Positions 7,013 through 14,662 of a DNA stretch of 29,699 nt are shown here, in pieces. The stretch is from the NCBI GenBank assembly GCA_038125725.1, contig JAYPEK010000047.1, positions 1-29,699 on the forward strand, read 5' to 3'. Under the pieces are notes generated by a model. It saw only the letters and a list, made by a program, of their open reading frames with translations, was not told where the DNA came from and ran no database searches. Source of the stretch: TMED8 sp038125725. GTDB lineage: Bacteria; Pseudomonadota; Alphaproteobacteria; Rhodospirillales; Casp-alpha2. How positions within the stretch are numbered: position 1 is the stretch's first letter; each line of letters begins with the position of its first letter. Both the position numbers and the translations under genes were made by a program.

Positions 7013-9336
7013 CCCTTGAAGGCGCGGATGATGCTGTCGGTATCGATACCGTAGGTGCGGTAGAGGTCTTCCAAGCCGCCGCACTGGCCGAAGCCGTCGA
7101 CGCCGAGCCCTTGCACACGCTGCCCGGCGACCGAGCCGATCCAACTGAGCGTCGCCGGATGGCCGTCCAGCACCGAGACCACGGGCGCGTCTCGCCCGAC
7201 GGCCCCGATCAGCCGCGCGATGTGCGAGGCCTGGCCGTTCTTGCGCCAATCCTTGTAGAGCCGGTCCGCCGAGGTGACGGCCAGCACGCCGGCACCCTTC
7301 AGTTCCGCCGACGCAGCCTGCGCCTCGGCGGCGAGCACGCCGGTATAGATGACGCAGCCTGCATCGGGATCCGACGGCGGCTTCATCCAATAGGCGCCGG
7401 CGATGACGTCTTGGATCATGGCGCCGTCGAGCACGCGGTTTGGCTGGTCGAAGGCGCGGGTGGAGAGCCTGAGGTAAACGGCCCCGCCGTCATCTGCCTG
7501 CATGTGTTCGAAGCCCCAGCGCATGATCGCCGCCAGTTCGTCGGCGTAGGCCGGCTCGAAGTAGGCGAGGCCCGGCTGTCCAAGGCCGATCAGCGGCGTC
7601 GAGATCGACTGATGCGCGCCGCCTTCCGGCGCCAGCGTGATGCCGGACGGCGTCGCCACCGCCATGAAGCGCGCATCCTGGTAGCACGCATAGTTGAGCG
7701 CATCGAGGCCGCGCTGAATGAAAGGATCGTAGAGCGTGCCGATCGGCAGCAGGCGCTCGCCGAAGGTCTCGTGCGCGAGACCGAGCGCCGCCAACAGAAT
7801 GAACAGATTGTTCTCCGCGATGCCCAGTTCCATGTGCTGGCCGGCTTCCGTGAAGGTCCATTTCTGCGCCGACGGAATCTGGCGGGCGCGGAAGGTGTCG
7901 GCCTTCTCGGCATGGGCAAAGAGGCCGCGCCGATTGACCCAGCCACCCAGGTTGGTGGACTGGGTGACGTCCGGCGAGGTGGTGACGATGCGCCGAGCGA
8001 GGTCGGTGTCCTCGCCGGCGAGATCGTAAAGAATGCGGCCGAAGGCTTCCTGCGTCGAGAGCCGCTTGGCGTCGGGCAGCGGCAGGTGCTCCGGCACCGG
8101 GACCGACTGGGCGGTCTTGCGCCGGGGGCCGTCGCGGTTGAAGGGAACCCGGTCGAGGAAAGCGCTCAGCCCGGCGCTCTTCTCGCCGATACCGGCGAAG
8201 GGTTCCCATTCGCGCCCCTCGTCGATGCCGAGGCTGGCGCGATAGCCGTCCATCTGATCGGGCGTCATCAGCCCGGCGTGATTGTCCTTGTGGCCCTGCA
8301 GCGGCAAGCCCCAGCCTTTTACGGTATAGGCGATGAAGCAGGTGGGGACGTCGTCCTGAGCGGCGGTGGCGAAGGCGTCGAGGACCGTCTCCAGGCAATG
8401 GCCGCCCAGGTTGGTCATCAACGCATGCAGCGCCTCGTCGTTATAGCTGGCGATCAGCCGCGCCGTCTCGGGATCGCTGCCGATATCGGCCATCAGGTGA
8501 TCGCGCCAGGCGGCACCACCCTGGAAGGTGAGCGCGGCGTAGAGATCATTGGGGCAGTTGTTGATCCATTTGCGGAGCGTACCGCCGCCGGGCCGCGCGA
8601 AGGCCTCCATCATGCGCTTGCCGTACTTGATGGTGATCACCCGCCAGCCGGTGGTGCGGAACAGCCTGTCGATCAGGCGGAACAGGTGATCGCTGACGAC
8701 GCCGTCCAGGCTCTGGCGGTTGTAGTCGATGATCCACCAACAGTTCCGGAGCCCGTGTTTCCAGCCTTCCCACAAGGCCTCGTACATGTTGCCCTCGTCG
8801 AGCTCGGCGTCGCCGACCAGCGCGATCATGCGGCCGGGATCGCCGGTGCGCTGGCTCTCCATGTGGCGGCGCAGGTAGTCCTGCACCATCGAGGCGAACA
8901 GCGTCATCGCCGGGCCGAGGCCGACGGACCCGGTGGAGAAATCCACATCATCGGCGTCCTTGGTGCGCGACGGATAGCTCTGCGCGCCGCCGAGCGCGCG
9001 GAAGGCTTCCAGGTTCTCCCGCGACTGGTTGCCGAGCAGGTACTGGATGGCATGGAATACGGGGCTGGCATGCGGCTTCACCGCGACCCGGTCCTGCGGA
9101 CGCAGGGCATGGAAATAAAGCGCCGTCATCAGCGTCACCGCCGACGCGCAGGACGCCTGGTGGCCGCCGACCTTGAGGCCGTCGGCCTTGGGGCGCAGAT
9201 GGTTGGCGTGGTGGATGGTCCAACTGGAAAGCCACCGCACCTGGCGCTCGAGATCGGCCAGATGCGTCAGATCGCCGGCGGAAACGCCGTGCGGGGTGGG
9301 GTCGATGGTGGCGGGAACGTCGTCGCGGGGCGCCAT
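7009..9336 (-). CDS. AceE-like transketolase / homodimeric 2-oxoacid dehydrogenase E1-type enzyme
   Basis: This is a 775-residue thiamine-diphosphate enzyme. The N-terminal third has VGGHQASCASA (residues 57-67), HASPVFHAIQYLLG (89-102) and the cofactor motif GDAELDEGN (175-183) running to NRQSLDG (206-212). These match the pattern of homodimeric pyruvate dehydrogenase E1 (AceE) better than classical transketolase. The C-terminus ends in VDGFGQCGG, the AceE-like VDGFG signature. No E2 or E3 gene is in the window, so a pyruvate dehydrogenase complex role is unproven; databases usually call such proteins transketolase. I chose ATG 9336 because AAGGA lies eight bases upstream. ATG 9375 and 9381 are possible, and longer frames would run into the divergent Lrp gene. 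The Lrp/AsnC regulator next door is the likely controller. Confidence 0.85.
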   Translation of the reverse strand: MAPRDDVPATIDPTPHGVSAGDLTHLADLERQVRWLSSWTIHHANHLRPKADGLKVGGHQASCASAVTLMTALYFHALRPQDRVAVKPHASPVFHAIQYLLGNQSRENLEAFRALGGAQSYPSRTKDADDVDFSTGSVGLGPAMTLFASMVQDYLRRHMESQRTGDPGRMIALVGDAELDEGNMYEALWEGWKHGLRNCWWIIDYNRQSLDGVVSDHLFRLIDRLFRTTGWRVITIKYGKRMMEAFARPGGGTLRKWINNCPNDLYAALTFQGGAAWRDHLMADIGSDPETARLIASYNDEALHALMTNLGGHCLETVLDAFATAAQDDVPTCFIAYTVKGWGLPLQGHKDNHAGLMTPDQMDGYRASLGIDEGREWEPFAGIGEKSAGLSAFLDRVPFNRDGPRRKTAQSVPVPEHLPLPDAKRLSTQEAFGRILYDLAGEDTDLARRIVTTSPDVTQSTNLGGWVNRRGLFAHAEKADTFRARQIPSAQKWTFTEAGQHMELGIAENNLFILLAALGLAHETFGERLLPIGTLYDPFIQRGLDALNYACYQDARFMAVATPSGITLAPEGGAHQSISTPLIGLGQPGLAYFEPAYADELAAIMRWGFEHMQADDGGAVYLRLSTRAFDQPNRVLDGAMIQDVIAGAYWMKPPSDPDAGCVIYTGVLAAEAQAASAELKGAGVLAVTSADRLYKDWRKNGQASHIARLIGAVGRDAPVVSVLDGHPATLSWIGSVAGQRVQGLGVDGFGQCGGLEDLYRTYGIDTDSIIRAFKG

Positions 9337-9405
9337 GGCGGCCGTCCTTCGTAGCTGCGATTGATGTGCCATCATAGCCATTTCCCCACCGCAGTTCCTT
9401 GCGAA

Positions 9406-9428
9406 TTGATGCTCGGGGATGGTATCAA
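9406..9428. promoter_or_regulatory. Candidate regulator-binding dyad between transketolase and lrp genes
   Basis: TTGAT at 9406-9410 and ATCAA at 9424-9428 form an inverted pair with centres about two helical turns apart. They sit in the 127-base divergent gap. Lrp/AsnC proteins usually autoregulate and bind loosely palindromic, AT-rich sites. The match is short, so this is a suggestion only. Confidence 0.3.
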
Positions 9429-9463
9429 GCGCAATAAATATCGATTTCCAGCATAGGTTTTGG

Positions 9464-9952
9464 ATGAAAGCGCCAAATATTGAGCTCGACAAGATAGACC
9501 TGCGCATCCTCGCCGCACTGCAGGCGGACGCGCGGCTGCGCAACGTGGAACTGGCCGACCAGGTCGGCCTGTCGGCATCACCCTGCCTGCGCCGGGTAAA
9601 ACGGTTGCAGGATACGGGCGTCATTCGCGGCTACGCGACCCTGGTCGATCCGGAGGCCGTCGGCCTGCCGGTCAGCGTGTTCATTCAGGTGACGTTGGAG
9701 CGGCAGACCGAAGCGGCGTTGGAAATTTTCGAGCGGCATATGGCGGAATGGCCGGAAGTGATGGAATGCTACCTGATGACCGGCGATTCCGACTACCTGC
9801 TCCGCGTCGTTGCCGCCGATCTCTCCGCCTACCAGGAGTTCCTGATGCAGAAGCTGACTCGCGTCGATGGTGTTGCCTCGATCAAGTCGTCATTCGCGCT
9901 TCGGCGCATCGCCTACCGGACGGCGCTGCCGGTGGGAGGCGGCAATGAATAG
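9464..9952 (+). CDS. Lrp/AsnC family transcriptional regulator
   Basis: The product has 162 residues. An N-terminal winged helix-turn-helix starts at DKIDLRILAALQADARLRN and continues through ELADQVGLSASPCLRRVKRL. A C-terminal RAM ligand-binding domain follows, with VMECYLMTGDSDYLLRV and the family ending ALRRIAYRTALPV. Lrp/AsnC proteins act as octameric, amino-acid-responsive DNA binders. The start at ATG 9464 gives the usual length; ATG 9419 would add 15 atypical residues. The gene is divergent from the AceE-like enzyme, the classical arrangement for a regulator and its target. Its stop lies inside the start region of the DUF547 gene, so those two are translationally coupled. The effector is unknown; an amino acid or 2-oxo acid would suit the neighbour. 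Confidence 0.92.
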   Translation: MKAPNIELDKIDLRILAALQADARLRNVELADQVGLSASPCLRRVKRLQDTGVIRGYATLVDPEAVGLPVSVFIQVTLERQTEAALEIFERHMAEWPEVMECYLMTGDSDYLLRVVAADLSAYQEFLMQKLTRVDGVASIKSSFALRRIAYRTALPVGGGNE

Positions 9953-10772
9953 GCGTCGCCGCACATTCGGCCTGATGCTGGGGCTGCTGTTGCTCCCCGC
10001 GGTGGCGTCGGCGGCACCGAAATCGGAGCTTTGGCCACGCTGGGAGACGCATGACCCCGCCGCCAAGCAAACCATCGACCATGGCGTTTGGGATCGGTTT
10101 CTTCGGGCCTTCGTTCGGCCGGGCGCCGACGGCATCAACCGCGTCGCCTATGCCAAAGCCAAGGAAGAGGGACTGGTCGCATTGCGCGGATACCTGGACG
10201 CCTTGGCCGCCCTGCCCATCAGCCGTTTCCGCCGGGCCGAGCAGAAAGCCTTTTGGATCAATCTCTACAACGCGCTGACGGTGAAGGTGGTGATCGACCA
10301 TCTGCCGGTCGCCTCGATCCGCGACATCGATCTCGGCGGTGGCGGCTTCTTCAGCAGCGGGCCTTGGGACAAGAAGCTGATCGAGATCGAGGGCGAGCCG
10401 GTCAGCCTCAACGATATCGAGCATCGTATCCTGCGCCCGATCTGGCGCGACCCGCGCCTGCATTATGCGCTCAACTGCGCCTCGCTCGGCTGTCCCAACC
10501 TGGCCACCCGCGCCTACGTGCCCGAACACCTGGAGGAGATGCTGATCCAAACGGCCAAGGCTTATATCAACCATCCCCGCGGGGTACGGGTCGATAACGG
10601 CGAAATTACGCTGGCCAAAATCTACGACTGGTACGCGGAGGATTTCGGCGACGAGCAAGGCTTGCTCGGCCACCTCCGCCAATACGCCTCGTCCGATCTG
10701 GAAACCCGTCTGATGCCGGCGAAAGGCATCGGCGACTACGAATACGACTGGGGGTTAAACGGCGTAGAGTGA
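9945..10772 (+). CDS. Secreted DUF547-domain protein
   Basis: The 276-residue protein has an N-terminal Sec signal (basic MNRRRR, hydrophobic LMLGLLLLPAVA, AXA-type end at ASA about residue 24) and a DUF547 domain over most of the rest. Typical DUF547 features are FWINLYNALTVKVV, then the RDIDLGGGGFF loop, SLNDIEHRILRP, and LHYALNCASLGCPNL with its two cysteines. The family's function is not established; some members look like cysteine-dependent enzymes. The start is ATG 9945 behind GGGAGG, eight bases inside the end of the Lrp gene, so it is probably translated from the same transcript. It converges on the serine-protease gene with only 21 bases between stops. Confidence 0.85.
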   Translation: MNRRRRTFGLMLGLLLLPAVASAAPKSELWPRWETHDPAAKQTIDHGVWDRFLRAFVRPGADGINRVAYAKAKEEGLVALRGYLDALAALPISRFRRAEQKAFWINLYNALTVKVVIDHLPVASIRDIDLGGGGFFSSGPWDKKLIEIEGEPVSLNDIEHRILRPIWRDPRLHYALNCASLGCPNLATRAYVPEHLEEMLIQTAKAYINHPRGVRVDNGEITLAKIYDWYAEDFGDEQGLLGHLRQYASSDLETRLMPAKGIGDYEYDWGLNGVE

Positions 10773-10793
10773 TGCCACGCGCGGCAGCCGATA

Positions 10794-12137
10794 TCAGCTC
10801 CCAGTGGCCGGCTTTCGGAATTCCACATTGAGATAGCGCATCGCATCCATGATCGGGACGAAAAGGCTCAACCCGACCGACGTCTGTCCACCGTATCCGG
10901 CATAACTGACACCGACGACATTGCCATGGCCATCGACCAAGGCACCGCCGCTGTTGCCACCATGAATGTCGACGTCGGCCTGAATGTCCTCCAGACCGTA
11001 TGAATTGGCTTTGAACTTGCTCACCACGCCCTTGCTGACGGTTCCTTCCAGCTGTTTTAGCAGGGGCGAGCCAATGGCATAGACATCCTCGGTGATCTTC
11101 ACGGGCGTCGAGCGGATCGGCAACGGCCGGTAGCCGCTGTTCTCGACCTTTACCAGGGCGACGTCACGCTTGCGGTGGCTGCGCAGGACCTCGCCGACCG
11201 TCTTGCGCCCGGTCAGCAGCTCGATACGGACGAAATTTTGGCCGTCGATGACATGATGATTGGTCATGATCAACGTCGGCGTGATGAAAAATCCGGACCC
11301 GTGACCGCTACCGTTGTTAATGGTGACGACGGACAGGCGGATATCGTCGATATTGTCGGTGATCGGTTTCGTCCACGGCGGAAACCTTGGAATCTCCAGC
11401 GTCGCATCCTCGACCTTCTTGACGTCCGCGATGGTGTCTTGGCGCGCCGATAACAGCGCAGCCAATTCCGGCTCCGCCGCCAGGTTGTTGACGGCATTGC
11501 CGAAGGCGTTCTGGACCAGGACCAATTCGCCGCCCGGAAGACCCTGCTTCAGTTCCGCCGCGCCTCGGGTGACAGTCTCGAACACGACCTTGCGTTCGAA
11601 AATATCGAAAACCTGCCAGCGCACGCGCACGGCCCCCTTTCCGCGCACCTCCTGTCGCGGCAGGCGGGTCCAGAAATCCTTTTTCCGGCAAGCGTTGAGC
11701 TTGATCTCGTCGATCTGGCCGCCAACCAGAAACCGCGGCTTGGCGGCATTGGCCGTGACACCAGCAAACAGTTTGTCCGGATTGCCAACGACGTTGAAGT
11801 TGGCGTCTTTCATGGTGTTGAAAAAGATGTCCGCGAACTCCACGTCGCGGCTCATGACGCGGCCCTGATTCCAAAAGATATTTCCGCCGTATCCATAGCA
11901 ATCCGTAAACCCGAGGATGTCGGGCTCATACGTACCGATCGCCTCACCGCGGCTGACTTTGATTCCGATGCGGTCGAAACCGAGCGGCGCCAGTTTCGCG
12001 GCGTCGGCGATCTCGACAGGGGTTTTGGTTTCCACCTTTGGCACCTCGACCGGAACGGTCTGGCACGCGCTCAAGACGGCCGCGAGAACCATCGCCATTA
12101 CCGTTGATTCGACTTGGTCGTTTTTAACTCTGCCCAT
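10794..12137 (-). CDS. Lipoprotein trypsin-like serine protease with unknown N-terminal domain
   Basis: The 447-residue product has a lipobox, LSAC, with the lipidated Cys at residue 25; its N-terminal charged region is atypical. Residues about 40-245 form a domain I do not recognise, with strand-like pieces FLVGGQIDEIKLNAC, VRVRWQVFDIF and KVVFETVTRG. Residues 265-440 are a trypsin-like (DegP/S1C-type) protease with the triad TNHHV (His295), KRDVALV (Asp325) and GNSGGAL (Ser396). No PDZ domain follows, unlike DegP. The start is ATG 12137 with GAGGAG nine bases upstream. It would act at the membrane-periplasm interface. Base composition is somewhat less GC-rich than neighbours. The gene is divergent from the methionine-salvage operon across a 174-base gap with an AT-rich patch at about 12160-12210, where promoters are likely. 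Confidence 0.88.
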   Translation of the reverse strand: MGRVKNDQVESTVMAMVLAAVLSACQTVPVEVPKVETKTPVEIADAAKLAPLGFDRIGIKVSRGEAIGTYEPDILGFTDCYGYGGNIFWNQGRVMSRDVEFADIFFNTMKDANFNVVGNPDKLFAGVTANAAKPRFLVGGQIDEIKLNACRKKDFWTRLPRQEVRGKGAVRVRWQVFDIFERKVVFETVTRGAAELKQGLPGGELVLVQNAFGNAVNNLAAEPELAALLSARQDTIADVKKVEDATLEIPRFPPWTKPITDNIDDIRLSVVTINNGSGHGSGFFITPTLIMTNHHVIDGQNFVRIELLTGRKTVGEVLRSHRKRDVALVKVENSGYRPLPIRSTPVKITEDVYAIGSPLLKQLEGTVSKGVVSKFKANSYGLEDIQADVDIHGGNSGGALVDGHGNVVGVSYAGYGGQTSVGLSLFVPIMDAMRYLNVEFRKPATGS

Positions 12138-12311
12138 CCTGCCGCGCTCCTCGGAACCGTCATTAATATTTTTAGATGTATTTCTTTTAATTACTACTCT
12201 AATAACGTGCTGTTCTGCAAGCCGCTCCATTGCGGCCCCGCCGTTCAGGTCGCTTGAATTCCAGCGGAGGCGGGTTAGCCTGTGGAAACTGAACAACACC
12301 GGGAGGACCCC

Positions 12312-12989
12312 ATGGGCCAGGACATCACCTTGACCGCGTCGGACGGACATTCGTTCGGCGCCTACCGTTGCGAGCCGGAGGGACAGACCCTCGGTGCCGT
12401 CGTCGTCATCCAAGAGATTTTCGGCGTCAACGACCATATCCGCGACGTCGCCGAGCGTTATGCCCAACTGGGCTGGCTGACCATCGCGCCGTCGCTCTAC
12501 GACCGTTGGAACCCGGGCTTCACCGCCGGCTACACCCCCGACGACATCGCCGTCGGGCGCGAACTGAAGGACACCGCCAACGCCGAGATCGACAAGGTTC
12601 TGCTCGACGTGGAAGCAGCCCGCGCCAACGTCGCCGAGGCCAGCAAGGTCGGCGTCACCGGCTTTTGCTGGGGCGGCGTGGTGACCTGGATGTCGGCCTG
12701 CCGGCTGCCCTTCGACGCCGCCGCTTGCTACTACGGTGCCGGCATCATCAACACCAAGGACGAACACCCCAACTGCGCCACTATCATGCACTTCGGCGGC
12801 CTCGACGCCTCCATCCCCATGGCTGACGTGGACGCCATCTCGGGGGCGCAGCCGGACGTAGGGGTCTTCGTTTACGACGACGCCGACCACGGCTTCTATT
12901 GCGACCAGCGCGGCCAGTTCAACCCGCGTGCCGCCAATATCGCGGCCATGCGTACCGGACGGTTGTTCGACGCCAATCTGAGAGGCTGA
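12312..12989 (+). CDS. Dienelactone hydrolase family protein
   Basis: This 225-residue cytoplasmic alpha/beta hydrolase carries the dienelactone-hydrolase triad: GFCWGG nucleophile (Cys119), FGGLDASIP (Asp165) and DADHGFYC (His193). The family's glutamate is in VIQEIFGVN (Glu35). Dienelactone hydrolases open 4-carboxymethylenebutenolide lactones in chloro-aromatic breakdown, but most genomic copies have unknown substrates, and no catechol pathway genes are nearby. The start is ATG 12312 with GGGAGGA just upstream; ATG 12282 would add ten residues without a good ribosome site. It is first in a five-gene run and stops three bases before mtnP, so a hydrolase role linked to thioester or lactone by-products of sulfur metabolism is conceivable, though inferred only from position. 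Confidence 0.9.
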   Translation: MGQDITLTASDGHSFGAYRCEPEGQTLGAVVVIQEIFGVNDHIRDVAERYAQLGWLTIAPSLYDRWNPGFTAGYTPDDIAVGRELKDTANAEIDKVLLDVEAARANVAEASKVGVTGFCWGGVVTWMSACRLPFDAAACYYGAGIINTKDEHPNCATIMHFGGLDASIPMADVDAISGAQPDVGVFVYDDADHGFYCDQRGQFNPRAANIAAMRTGRLFDANLRG

Positions 12990-12992
12990 CGC

Positions 12993-13883
12993 ATGACCAA
13001 CGAACCCGGCACGCCGCCCGTCATCGGCGTCATCGGCGGCAGCGGCATCTATGAGGTCGACGGCCTGGAGAACGCCGAATGGCGGCGCATCGAGAGCCCG
13101 TTCGGCGAAATGTCGGATGAAGTGCTTTGCGGCGATCTCGATGGCCAGCCGATGGTGTTCCTTCCCCGCCACGGGCGCGGCCATCGCATCCCGCCATCGG
13201 AGCTCAACTTCCGCGCCAATATCGACGGGCTCAAGCGCGCCGGGGTGACGGAAATCCTCTCGGTCTCCGCCTGCGGGTCGCTGAAAGAGGAGTTGCCGCC
13301 CGGCACCTTTGTCGTCTGCGACCAGTTCATCGACCGCACCTTCGCCCGCGTGAAGTCGTTCTTCGGCACCGGACTGGTGGCGCACGTGGGCCTCGGCCAT
13401 CCGACCTGCTCGCGCCTGCAAGGCGCCGTGGCGGAAGCGCTCGCGGAGCTCGACATCCCGCACCAGGTCGGCGGTACCTACCTGGCCATGGAAGGGCCGC
13501 AGTTTTCAACCCTGGCGGAATCGCAGCTCTACCGCTCCTGGGGTTGCGACGTCATCGGCATGACCAACATGCCGGAAGCCAAGCTCGCGCGCGAGGCGGA
13601 GATCTGCTACGTCACCGTCGCCATGGTCACCGACTACGACTGCTGGCATCCGGACCACGACCACGTGACGGTCGATTCGATCATCGCCGTCTTGCTGGAT
13701 AACGCCGACAAGGGCCGCGCCCTGGTCAAGCAGACGGCACCCAAACTCGCCGGCCGCTCCGTCAGTTGCGAAGCCGGCTGCCAGACCGCGCTCGACAACG
13801 CCATCATCACCGCCCCCGACGCCCGCGATCCCGACATGGCCGCCAAACTGGACGCCATCGCCGGACGGGTGCTCGGCGGCTGA
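12993..13883 (+). CDS. mtnP: S-methyl-5'-thioadenosine phosphorylase
   Basis: The 296-residue enzyme cleaves methylthioadenosine (MTA) with phosphate to adenine and methylthioribose-1-phosphate, the first step of methionine salvage. Visible features are the phosphate loop GGSGIYE, PRHGRGHRIPPSELNFRANI, AMEGPQFSTLAES, and IGMTNMPEAKLAREAEICY followed by TDYDCWH. In this last segment the aspartates mark adenine-specific MTA phosphorylases rather than guanine/hypoxanthine enzymes. Length is normal. ATG 12993 follows the hydrolase stop by three bases. Its product is the substrate of MtnA, encoded two genes downstream, so the operon assignment is firm at the pathway level. Confidence 0.94.
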   Translation: MTNEPGTPPVIGVIGGSGIYEVDGLENAEWRRIESPFGEMSDEVLCGDLDGQPMVFLPRHGRGHRIPPSELNFRANIDGLKRAGVTEILSVSACGSLKEELPPGTFVVCDQFIDRTFARVKSFFGTGLVAHVGLGHPTCSRLQGAVAEALAELDIPHQVGGTYLAMEGPQFSTLAESQLYRSWGCDVIGMTNMPEAKLAREAEICYVTVAMVTDYDCWHPDHDHVTVDSIIAVLLDNADKGRALVKQTAPKLAGRSVSCEAGCQTALDNAIITAPDARDPDMAAKLDAIAGRVLGG

Positions 13884-13903
13884 CCAGACAGGGAGGATAT
13901 GAA

Positions 13904-14197
13904 ATGCCCAAGGCCTATTGGATCGGGTCGCACATGACCATCAAGGATACGGAAAAGATGCAGGCCTATGCCGAACTGGCCGGGCCCGCCATCGCCAAGC
14001 ACGGCGGCCAGTTCCTGGCCCGCGGCGGCCAGACGGCCACCATGGAGGGCCCGGAACAGACGCGTGTCGTCGTCACAGAATTCCCGAGCCTGCAGGCCGC
14101 CGTGGACTGCTACAACTCGGACGACTACCAGGCCGCCCACGCCAAGCTCGACGGCGGCGTCGACCGTTCCATCTATATCGTCGAGGCGCTCGAGTAG
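13904..14197 (+). CDS. DUF1330 family small protein
   Basis: This 97-residue protein matches the DUF1330 dimeric alpha-beta barrel pattern. It opens with MPKAYWIGSHMTIKD, has an internal AIAKHGGQFLARGG turn, then the FPSLQAAVDCYNSDDY segment, typical of the family's helix and final strand. The function of DUF1330 is not known; the fold is shared with small monooxygenases and muconolactone-isomerase-like proteins. GGGAGGA lies upstream of ATG 13904, 20 bases after mtnP. Its place between mtnP and mtnA suggests a role with a small, reactive metabolite, but the sequence gives no direct evidence. Confidence 0.85.
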   Translation: MPKAYWIGSHMTIKDTEKMQAYAELAGPAIAKHGGQFLARGGQTATMEGPEQTRVVVTEFPSLQAAVDCYNSDDYQAAHAKLDGGVDRSIYIVEALE

Positions 14198-14200
14198 CGG

Positions 14201-14662
14201 GTGGCCGGCGCGAGGCGCATCCGGCCGGCCGAGGCCGGCGATGTCTCGGCGATGATCGCCATCGCCACCGCGGCTTACGTCATCTACATCGAACGCATCG
14301 GCCGCGAGCCCGCACCGATGATCGCCGATTTCGCCCGGCACGCGGCCAGGAACGAGGCCTACGTGCTGGAGGACGCCGGCGAGGTCGTGGCCTACATCGT
14401 CACCTTCGAAAAGGACGGTGGGCAATTCATCGAGAATGTCGCCGTCCGCCCCAGCCGCCAGGGTTCCGGCCACGGCCGCGGGCTGATGGAGTTCGCCGAA
14501 GAACAAGCCCGCCGACAAGGGCGCAAACGGCTGTTTCTCTACACCAACGCCAAGATGACCGAGAATCTGGACATGTATCCGCGCCTGGGCTACGTCGAGA
14601 CCCACCGCATTCACGAGGACGGTTTCGACCGGGTCTATTTCGAGAAGGAGCTCCCCGCATGA
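14201..14662 (+). CDS. GNAT family N-acetyltransferase
   Basis: The 153-residue protein opens with the GNAT pattern RIRPAEAGDVSAMIAIA. Motif A is in FIENVAVRPSRQGSGHGRGL, where QGSGHGRG is the acetyl-CoA pyrophosphate loop (consensus Q/RxxGxG/A), and motif B is in KRLFLYTNAKMTEN. A closing YPRLGYVETHR completes the fold. The acceptor is unknown. Translation starts at GTG 14201, three bases after the DUF1330 stop; an AAG-type ribosome site is not obvious. Its TGA overlaps the mtnA ATG (ATGA), which couples the two. It could acetylate a side-product amine of methionine metabolism, but position is the only support. Confidence 0.88.
   Translation: MAGARRIRPAEAGDVSAMIAIATAAYVIYIERIGREPAPMIADFARHAARNEAYVLEDAGEVVAYIVTFEKDGGQFIENVAVRPSRQGSGHGRGLMEFAEEQARRQGRKRLFLYTNAKMTENLDMYPRLGYVETHRIHEDGFDRVYFEKELPA

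Noticed and set aside
5549..7390. A 613-codon minus-strand frame across rimO
   Set aside because: It is antisense to a gene with intact radical-SAM cysteines, has no family features and crosses two genes.
7111..9354. A 747-codon open frame on the plus strand opposite the AceE-like gene
   Set aside because: Its composition is Arg/Gly/Val-rich and without motifs, and the opposite strand encodes a clear TPP enzyme. High-GC genes commonly leave such frames open.
9337..9624. Longer start for the AceE-like enzyme
   Set aside because: It would overlap the Lrp gene and adds low-complexity residues; AAGGA supports 9336.
12138..13463. Upstream extension of the serine-protease frame to an 889-residue protein
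   Set aside because: The extension lies antisense to the hydrolase and mtnP, whereas a good ribosome site and lipobox mark the start at 12137.
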